18,555 bases of DNA from Ignavibacteriales bacterium (GTDB lineage Bacteria > Bacteroidota > Ignavibacteria > UBA10030), in assembly GCA_016207365.1 (NCBI GenBank), contig JACQPU010000073.1, positions 1 through 18,555 of the forward strand, written 5' to 3'. This document shows, in pieces, positions 14,063-18,555 of the stretch. The position numbers were made by a program, and so were the translations under genes. Every line of letters begins with the position of its first letter. Within the stretch, counting starts at the first letter, position 1. The notes beneath the pieces are model-generated. The model saw nothing but the letters and a program-made list of their open reading frames with translations, was not told the DNA's origin and did not search any database.

Positions 14063-14809
14063 ATGTCCGGAGAACGCATACGAGCGATTCTTGTCGACGA
14101 TGAGGAGCTTGCGCGTACGGTCGTACGCGAGCATTGCGCACATCATCCCGAGATCGATATTCTCGCCGAGTGTTCGAATGGATTCGAGGCTGTCAAGGCC
14201 ATTTCGGAGCTCAAACCTGATCTGGTCTTTCTGGATATTCAGATGCCCAAGCTGAACGGTTTCGAGGTCCTTGAGCTCAGCGATCATACCCTCGCGGTAA
14301 TCTTTGTGACTGCATTCGATCAGTTTGCGCTGAAAGCATTTGAAGTTCACGCAGTGGATTATCTCTTGAAGCCATTCAGCAAGGAACGATTCGAATCCGC
14401 GCTCACGAGAGCCAGGGATCGCATCAGCAGACAGCCTTCAGCCGGCGTGAACGGACTACTGGAAGAAATACGCCGGAACAACAGGCCTCTGGAACGAATC
14501 CTCATCAAGGAAGGGCCAAATGTTCGCGTGATTCCAGTTGAAAACGTGGATTATATTGAGGCACAGGACGACTACGCGGCCATTCACACCGGGGGGAAGT
14601 CCTATCTCAAGCAACAACGTATCGCCGAATTCGAGCAACTCCTTGACGCCGCTAGATTCGCGCGCATCCACAGGTCGTACATTCTGAATATCGATTGCCT
14701 GTCGAAAATCGAGGCATACGCCAAGAACAGTAAGATGGCCGTGCTGAAGGATGGGACGCAGCTTCCGGTGAGCCGCACGGGCTATGAAAAGCTTAAAGGA
14801 ATGCTTTAG
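14063..14809 (+). CDS. LytTR-family response regulator
   Basis: A 248-residue DNA-binding regulator. The receiver domain (residues 6-120) has acidic DDEE, phospho-acceptor Asp58 (FLDIQMP), Thr83 (FVTAFD) and Lys103 (DYLLKPF). A Gly/Pro-poor linker leads to a LytTR domain (about 145-247) with VDYIEAQDDYAAIHT, FARIHRSYILNI and the closing PVSRTGYEKLKGML. LytTR proteins bind short direct repeats in promoters. It is the last gene of the LiaI-LiaF-kinase operon and most likely controls it along with envelope-stress genes elsewhere. I could not find a confident pair of LytTR sites upstream of 11850. A hairpin follows its stop. Confidence 0.95.
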   Translation: MSGERIRAILVDDEELARTVVREHCAHHPEIDILAECSNGFEAVKAISELKPDLVFLDIQMPKLNGFEVLELSDHTLAVIFVTAFDQFALKAFEVHAVDYLLKPFSKERFESALTRARDRISRQPSAGVNGLLEEIRRNNRPLERILIKEGPNVRVIPVENVDYIEAQDDYAAIHTGGKSYLKQQRIAEFEQLLDAARFARIHRSYILNIDCLSKIEAYAKNSKMAVLKDGTQLPVSRTGYEKLKGML

Positions 14810-14810
14810 G

Positions 14811-14850
14811 AATTGATTCAATGAATGATTGAATCTCATTCAATGAAATA
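14811..14850 (+). repeat. Octamer-type repeat, unit GATTCAAT in both orientations
   Basis: GATTCAAT and its reverse complement alternate through this spacer. The same unit recurs as a direct array at 18231-18255 after the anti-sigma gene. Confidence 0.6.
14815..14835 (+). terminator. Perfect 8-bp hairpin after the response regulator, possible terminator
   Basis: GATTCAAT (14815-14822) pairs with ATTGAATC (14828-14835) around a 5-base loop. An alternative 7-bp hairpin, ATTGAAT/ATTCAAT, can form with the next copy. The stems are AT-rich and no T-run follows. Confidence 0.4.
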
Positions 14851-14873
14851 ATGACTCAGTAACCCTCTTCACG

Positions 14874-15995
14874 ATGCCTCTTTCTCCCTTTGCCCTCGAG
14901 CGCTATTTTGCTCAACACGAGTTCACAGCTCGCTATCTCCTGAGTTCTTCCGATTGTGAGACCTTGTCGCAATCAGATCTGCTTGGGATGGCAGATACCA
15001 AAACGCGTCTTCTTTGGGAACACCTTCGGCTTGGATACACCGAATCCCCCGGTCATCCTCTCCTCCGTCAGGAAATCGCGAATCTCTGCAAAACAGTCTG
15101 GCCAGACGACGTACTTGTGCTGGCTCCCGAAGAGGGAATCTTCGTTGCAATGAACACCCTTCTCCAGGAAGGCGATCATGCGATCGTGATGACTCCAGCC
15201 TACCAATCGCTTTACCAGATTGCGGAAAGCCTCAGAGCAGACGTTAGTCGGTGGCAGTTGGAAACTGATGGTGTTCGGTGGAAACTCGATCTCACGGCTC
15301 TCGCGAGACTTGTCCGCCCGACCACGAAGCTCCTTATCATCAACGTTCCTCATAATCCAACCGGCTTTCATATCGACGCCGAAACCCAGGAGCAGATCAT
15401 CCAGTTCGCCCGCGAAAAAAGGCTCATTCTGTTCTCCGACGAAATGTACCGGTTTTCCGAGTACACTGCCGAGATGCGCCTGCCTGCGGCATGCGACTTG
15501 TACGACCAAGCAATCACGCTGGGAGGGCTCTCAAAATCGTTTGGACTTGCGGGCCTGCGCATCGGCTGGCTGGCCTGCAAAGACAGAACGATCATCCGGC
15601 GGTTTCAACGATTCAGGGATTACACAACAATCTGCAACAGCGCGCCGGCCGAAATCCTTGCAGCGATGGCCCTGAGATCCCGCGACCGGATCCTCGACCG
15701 AACTCGAACAATCATCGAAAATAATCTGGCCGCAGCCGATCAGTTCTTTGCCAATCACCATCGGCACTTCGAATGGATCAGGCCCATGGCAGGCCCGGTG
15801 GCGTTTCCGCGGCTCAAGGGAACGGACTCAATCGACCGCTTTTGCGAGAAACTGATCCAATCCAAAAGTGTGCTCCTTGTTCCGGGATCGATTTTCGATT
15901 TCCCGGACAATCATTTCAGAATCGGATTGGGCCGAAGGAATCTTGAGGAAGGATTGGAAAAGCTTGGTGAGTTTCTGGTCGAGCACTACGTATAA
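14874..15995 (+). CDS. PLP-dependent class I/II aminotransferase
   Basis: A 373-residue fold-type I enzyme in the cytoplasm. The PLP lysine is Lys221 in GGLSKSFGLAGLRIGW. NVPHNPTG (Asn161), FSDEMYR (Asp189, Tyr192) and the C-terminal Arg in FRIGLGRR complete the cofactor and carboxylate site. The N-terminal LRLGYTESPGHPLLRQEIA and APEEGIF recall a branch that includes capreomycidine-synthase-like enzymes, but that likeness is from memory and the amino-acid substrate is unknown. It may be transcribed separately from the regulator before it, since a hairpin intervenes. The cupin gene follows after a 121-base spacer holding a REP-like hairpin. Confidence 0.9.
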   Translation: MPLSPFALERYFAQHEFTARYLLSSSDCETLSQSDLLGMADTKTRLLWEHLRLGYTESPGHPLLRQEIANLCKTVWPDDVLVLAPEEGIFVAMNTLLQEGDHAIVMTPAYQSLYQIAESLRADVSRWQLETDGVRWKLDLTALARLVRPTTKLLIINVPHNPTGFHIDAETQEQIIQFAREKRLILFSDEMYRFSEYTAEMRLPAACDLYDQAITLGGLSKSFGLAGLRIGWLACKDRTIIRRFQRFRDYTTICNSAPAEILAAMALRSRDRILDRTRTIIENNLAAADQFFANHHRHFEWIRPMAGPVAFPRLKGTDSIDRFCEKLIQSKSVLLVPGSIFDFPDNHFRIGLGRRNLEEGLEKLGEFLVEHYV

Positions 15996-16038
15996 GTCAA
16001 ATGCCAAAGTGTCTTTGGAAATTTGAAATTCACCGTTT

Positions 16039-16052
16039 TTTCACTCTTCATT
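16039..16052 (+). repeat. Left 14-base direct repeat flanking the REP-like hairpin
   Basis: TTTCACTCTTCATT here and TTTCACCCTTCATT at 16097-16110 match at 13 of 14 positions and bracket the hairpin. Confidence 0.6.
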
Positions 16053-16054
16053 CA

Positions 16055-16094
16055 TCCGCCGAAGCCCTGCGGGTGCTTCTCAGGCATCGGCGGA
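16055..16094. repeat. REP-like GC-rich hairpin
   Basis: Perfect 8-bp arms TCCGCCGA and TCGGCGGA. An A-A mismatch and an inner stem (GCCCTG against CAGGC, one bulge) extend the helix, leaving a loop of about 11 bases. It is much more GC-rich than the surrounding spacer. The layout resembles repetitive extragenic palindromes; a weak terminator role is also possible. Confidence 0.6.
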
Positions 16095-16096
16095 CC

Positions 16097-16110
16097 TTTC
16101 ACCCTTCATT
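16097..16110 (+). repeat. Right 14-base direct repeat flanking the REP-like hairpin
   Basis: Second copy of the pair described at 16039-16052, differing by one base (C for T). It ends 6 bases before the cupin start codon. Confidence 0.6.
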
Positions 16111-16116
16111 TTTCTC

Positions 16117-16476
16117 ATGACCCCCATAAACCTTTCACAAAAACTTTCCCTCTTCTCCGACCACTGGTCTCCAAAAATCGTCGGGGAACTTAACGATTCT
16201 TACGTGAAGCTCGTTAAGCTCAAGGGCGAGTTTATCTGGCACCATCACGAAAACGAGGATGAACTGTTCCTCGTACTGCACGGGACACTGCTCATGAAAT
16301 TTCGTGACCGCGACGTAACGGTCAGAAAAGGTGAGTTCATCATCGTCCCGCGAGGAGTCGAACATATGCCTGTTGCACGGGAAGAAGTTCACATCATACT
16401 CCTCGAGCCAAAAACAACGCTCAATACCGGTGATGTCCGGTCGGAACGAACTGTCGAGAACCCCGAATGGGTCTAA
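16117..16476 (+). CDS. Single-domain cupin protein
   Basis: A 119-residue cytoplasmic beta-barrel. Motif 1 is intact: Gly37, His42, His44, Glu49, Gly56 in WHHHENEDELFLVLHG. Motif 2 has Gly72, Pro78, Gly80 and His83 (GEFIIVPRGVEHMP). These residues bind a divalent metal, so catalysis is possible (dioxygenase, isomerase or similar), although many such small cupins have no known reaction. It starts 6 bases after a direct repeat and has no strong ribosome site. It may pair with the aminotransferase upstream, but the spacer with a hairpin argues against tight coupling. The next gene starts about 80 bases after its stop. Confidence 0.88.
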   Translation: MTPINLSQKLSLFSDHWSPKIVGELNDSYVKLVKLKGEFIWHHHENEDELFLVLHGTLLMKFRDRDVTVRKGEFIIVPRGVEHMPVAREEVHIILLEPKTTLNTGDVRSERTVENPEWV

Positions 16477-16488
16477 TAACTGAATTCA

Positions 16489-16528
16489 AACCAATCTTGG
16501 TTCGTCGACGTCTAATATTTGGAAATAT
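16489..16528. promoter_or_regulatory. Cluster of three short palindromes upstream of the ECF sigma gene
   Basis: AACCAA/TTGGTT with a 2-base centre (16489-16502), CGTCGACG (16503-16510) and ATATTT/AAATAT with a 2-base centre (16515-16528) lie nearly back to back, 30-70 bases before the sigma start. They could be operator or promoter elements for an autoregulated sigma operon, or a terminator for the cupin gene. Confidence 0.35.
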
Positions 16529-16546
16529 GGACTTGATCGCCTGATG

Positions 16547-16551
16547 GGAGG
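16547..16551 (+). promoter_or_regulatory. Strong Shine-Dalgarno supporting the TTG start of the sigma factor
   Basis: GGAGG ends 6 bases before TTG 16558, one of the best ribosome sites in the window. An ATG at 16544 is in another frame. Confidence 0.65.
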
Positions 16552-16557
16552 CTCACC

Positions 16558-17097
16558 TTGGAGCGTTCGGCCGAACGGACACTGAACATACCGTCCATTG
16601 TTCGCCGCGCCCAGGGCGGGGACACCGCAGCATTTGAACTCGTGTACCGTGAACACGTGGGGACAGTTTATGCGCTGTGTCTCAGAATGGTGGCCGATGC
16701 GGGGAGGGCAGAGGAGCTCACGCAGGATGTGTTCGTCAAAGTGTGGCAATCGCTGGCGGGCTTTCGCGGCGAAAGCGCGTTCTCGTCGTGGCTTCATAGG
16801 GTGGCCGTGAACGTGGTTCTGACTGACATCCGGTCCGGCCGGCGTTACGGTCAGTACGTGATGTCCGTTGACAACCTTGAGCAGCACGACCGGGGAGGCC
16901 CGGAAGCAGGCTCAAATCTCGATCTCGAGGATGCCATCAGGAACCTTCCTCCTCAAGCAAGGGCGATCTTCGTCCTTCATGACATTGAGGGATTCAAGCA
17001 TCAGGAAATAGCCAAAGCGATGGATATTGCCGTTGGGACAGCCAAAGCGCAACTCCACCGAGCCAGAAAACTCTTGCGGGAGGCACTGCGGCAATGA
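16558..17097 (+). CDS. ECF-type RNA polymerase sigma factor
   Basis: A 179-residue group 4 sigma factor. Region 2 (about 27-95) has FELVYREHVGTVYALCLRM, AEELTQDVFVKVW and FSSWLHRVAVNVVLTDIR, which melts and recognises the -10. Region 4 (about 122-173) has LPPQARAIFVLHDIEGFKHQEIA and GTAKAQLHRARKLL, which recognises the -35. It starts at TTG with a strong GGAGG site. Its stop overlaps the start of the anti-sigma gene (ATGA at 17094-17097), so both are made together and it is presumably kept inactive by that partner. The regulon cannot be read from this window; the palindromes upstream are candidates for autoregulation. Confidence 0.95.
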   Translation: MERSAERTLNIPSIVRRAQGGDTAAFELVYREHVGTVYALCLRMVADAGRAEELTQDVFVKVWQSLAGFRGESAFSSWLHRVAVNVVLTDIRSGRRYGQYVMSVDNLEQHDRGGPEAGSNLDLEDAIRNLPPQARAIFVLHDIEGFKHQEIAKAMDIAVGTAKAQLHRARKLLREALRQ

Positions 17098-18227
17098 ACG
17101 CCCATGTGATAGATCTTCTCGACGAGTACATTGACGGCTCGCTGCCCGAATCGGACCGGCTGAATATTGAGCAACATCTCGACGAATGTACCGAATGCAG
17201 GAACGAGTTCCGGCGGCTTCAAAATCTTGTCAATCAGGCCTCCCGTTTACCGCGTTCGATCGAGCCCGGGAGGGACTTGTGGCCGGGAATCAGGAGCCGG
17301 CTGAACCCTCCCGACCACAAGCAGGTTTCACACTATGGCGCCGCGCGCTGGCTTCGCGGCTATGGCGCAGCAGCGGCAATCCTTGCTCTCTGCATTCTTG
17401 GATACTTGCTGTACCTCAAACCCTCCGCTCCCGCCTGGAATCTTGAAGTTCTGAAAGGCATTGCGCTTGTAGGGAACAATGTTGTTTCAGGCAAGGGGCG
17501 GTTCATGGAAGGCGAGGTTCTGGAAACAAGGACGGGACAGGCCAGAATCCAGGTGGGTGTGATCGGACGGGTTGACGTAGAGCCGAATACTGTTCTCCGG
17601 CTCGTTAAGGCATCGCCATCCGACCACCGGCTTGCCCTGGAGAAGGGAACTATTGCCGCCGCGATCTCCGCTCCACCGAGGCTCTTCTATGTGGAAACCC
17701 CTTCGGCGCTTGCAATAGATCTTGGATGTATGTACACCCTGAATATTGACAGCACCGGTGCCGGGGTCCTTCATGTCACTTCCGGATGGGTTGCCCTAGA
17801 GTACAACAGCCGGCAATCGATTGTGCCTGCCGGCGCACTCTGCAGAACAAAACCCGACTACGGGCCCGGCACACCGTATCAGTGGGATGCGTCTCCTGAG
17901 TTGGTCACGGCCCTGGTCGCATATGATTTCAATGAGGGAGGAGAAGTGGCGCTGCACAGCATACTCCTCAACGTCCGCAACATGGATTCGATCACGCTTT
18001 GGCATTTGTTCCTTGGGACATGGGGATCACATCGAGCTCTCGTATACGATCGCCTCGCCACGCTCGTACCACCGCCATCCGGCGTCACACGCGAGGGCAT
18101 GCTTGAATCCAATCCGGACATGATTCAGAGGTGGACGAAGCATCTGAATCTCGGAGTGGAAGCCTGGTGGAAAGCTCTTTACTTGATTCATAGGGAGACT
18201 GAATCACCCGTTCAAAACCATTATTGA
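17094..18227 (+). CDS. Anti-sigma factor: zinc-finger (ZAS) plus FecR-like domain
   Basis: A 377-residue single-pass membrane protein. The cytoplasmic part has the ZAS zinc motif His28-x3-Cys32-x2-Cys35 (EQHLDECTEC), which binds and holds the ECF sigma factor. A membrane helix covers about residues 90-108 (GAAAAILALCILGYLLYL). The periplasmic part (about 130-255) is FecR-like: a strand-rich barrel with GRFMEGEVLETRTGQARIQV, VEPNTVLRLV and VTSGWVALEY. A C-terminal region (265-377) is mainly helical and Trp-rich, of unknown function. FecR proteins usually relay a signal from a TonB-dependent receptor, but none is encoded nearby, so the signal may be different. The ATGA overlap shows translational coupling with the sigma gene. 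Confidence 0.9.
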   Translation: MNAHVIDLLDEYIDGSLPESDRLNIEQHLDECTECRNEFRRLQNLVNQASRLPRSIEPGRDLWPGIRSRLNPPDHKQVSHYGAARWLRGYGAAAAILALCILGYLLYLKPSAPAWNLEVLKGIALVGNNVVSGKGRFMEGEVLETRTGQARIQVGVIGRVDVEPNTVLRLVKASPSDHRLALEKGTIAAAISAPPRLFYVETPSALAIDLGCMYTLNIDSTGAGVLHVTSGWVALEYNSRQSIVPAGALCRTKPDYGPGTPYQWDASPELVTALVAYDFNEGGEVALHSILLNVRNMDSITLWHLFLGTWGSHRALVYDRLATLVPPPSGVTREGMLESNPDMIQRWTKHLNLGVEAWWKALYLIHRETESPVQNHY

Positions 18228-18255
18228 TCCAACGATTCAATGATTCAATAATTCG
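18226..18255 (+). repeat. Octamer-type repeat, unit GATTCAAT, at the anti-sigma stop
   Basis: About three direct units of GATTCAAT or shortened forms directly after the anti-sigma gene, matching the 14811-14850 unit. TTATTGA (18221-18227, including the stop) can pair with TCAATAA (18245-18251), a possible weak terminator hairpin. Confidence 0.6.
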
Positions 18256-18274
18256 CGGAACCATTGGCTTTTCC

Positions 18275-18555
18275 ATGACTCTCACAGAATTTAAACGCTC
18301 AACGTCGCGTTTAAGGCCCCCATCCGGTCTTCCTATTCCGCTTCTGGGACTCTGGTACGCCGCCAAAGGTAAGTGGGACAAGGCACACGTGACTGTTCAA
18401 AATGACTCCAGCGCAGAAGCCGCCTGGGTTCATGCCCACTTGCACAAGCAAGAGGGGGATCTCTCAAACGCCCGCTACTGGTATGCCCGCTCTCCCCGCA
18501 ACACATTCGACCTGCCTCTCGAGACTGAATGGAAAGAGATCGCCCAGTCAATTAT
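18275..18555 (+). CDS. Conserved protein of unknown function, 3'-truncated by the window
   Basis: Ninety-three codons are visible from ATG 18275, open to the edge. The sequence (LLGLWYAAKGKWDKAHVTVQ, AAWVHAHLHKQEGDLSNARYWY, then a Glu-rich EWKEIAQ) resembles a widespread small protein family I recognise only as hypothetical. It looks helical and TPR-like (two helix pairs with Trp/Ala/Gly spacing). No signal peptide or membrane helix is seen. It follows the anti-sigma gene by 47 bases across a repeat, so it may or may not share that transcript. The gene is real, given the strong amino-acid pattern, but its length and end are outside the window. Confidence 0.75.
   Translation, partial: MTLTEFKRSTSRLRPPSGLPIPLLGLWYAAKGKWDKAHVTVQNDSSAEAAWVHAHLHKQEGDLSNARYWYARSPRNTFDLPLETEWKEIAQSI

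Overview
The window is a gene-dense stretch of an ordinary bacterial chromosome of moderate GC content. The closest lineage guess is a free-living member of the Bacteroidota/Ignavibacteriota/Chlorobi group or a neighbouring phylum. This is inferred from the gene mix: a LytS-type kinase with a LytTR regulator next to LiaF-like membrane proteins, an ECF sigma factor with a zinc-finger/FecR anti-sigma factor, a short-loop cytochrome bd oxidase, mostly weak Shine-Dalgarno sites, and many short intergenic repeats. No 16S gene or other firm taxonomic marker is present. There is no phage, transposase, CRISPR array, tRNA or rRNA gene.

Layout. Positions 1-6183 (+) hold the 3' part of an acetate/4-hydroxybutyrate-type CoA-transferase, a small protein made of two copies of a Cys4 motif, a small helical protein, a radical SAM enzyme with a C-terminal winged-helix region, cytochrome bd subunits I and II (cydA, cydB), an OsmC-family protein and an alkyltransferase-like DNA repair protein whose reactive Cys is Trp. 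The second half of this run is about oxygen and oxidative or alkylation stress. Positions 6282-8279 (+) encode transketolase. Positions 8346-9158 (-) hold two small membrane-anchored proteins of unknown function that converge on transketolase. A 604-base gene-free spacer follows. Positions 9763-11649 (+) encode an exported M3 oligopeptidase. Positions 11850-14809 (+) form a tight envelope-stress-like operon: LiaI-like protein, LiaF-like protein, LytS-type kinase and LytTR regulator. Positions 14874-16476 (+) carry a PLP aminotransferase and a cupin. Positions 16558-18227 (+) encode an ECF sigma factor translationally coupled to a ZAS-FecR anti-sigma factor. A truncated conserved protein of unknown function runs off the right edge.

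The most unusual signal lies between the genes. Most larger spacers contain degenerate tandem repeats with a period of 7 (sometimes 8) bases. The unit differs from place to place, but several units recur at distant loci. For the GTTAT-type unit, the repeat begins at the TAG stop codon of three separate genes, and between the two convergent genes two arrays face each other. One spacer also carries a REP-like hairpin between near-identical 14-base direct repeats. I see no obvious new defence or biosynthetic system; the repeats and the duplicated-Cys4 protein are the best candidates for something undescribed.
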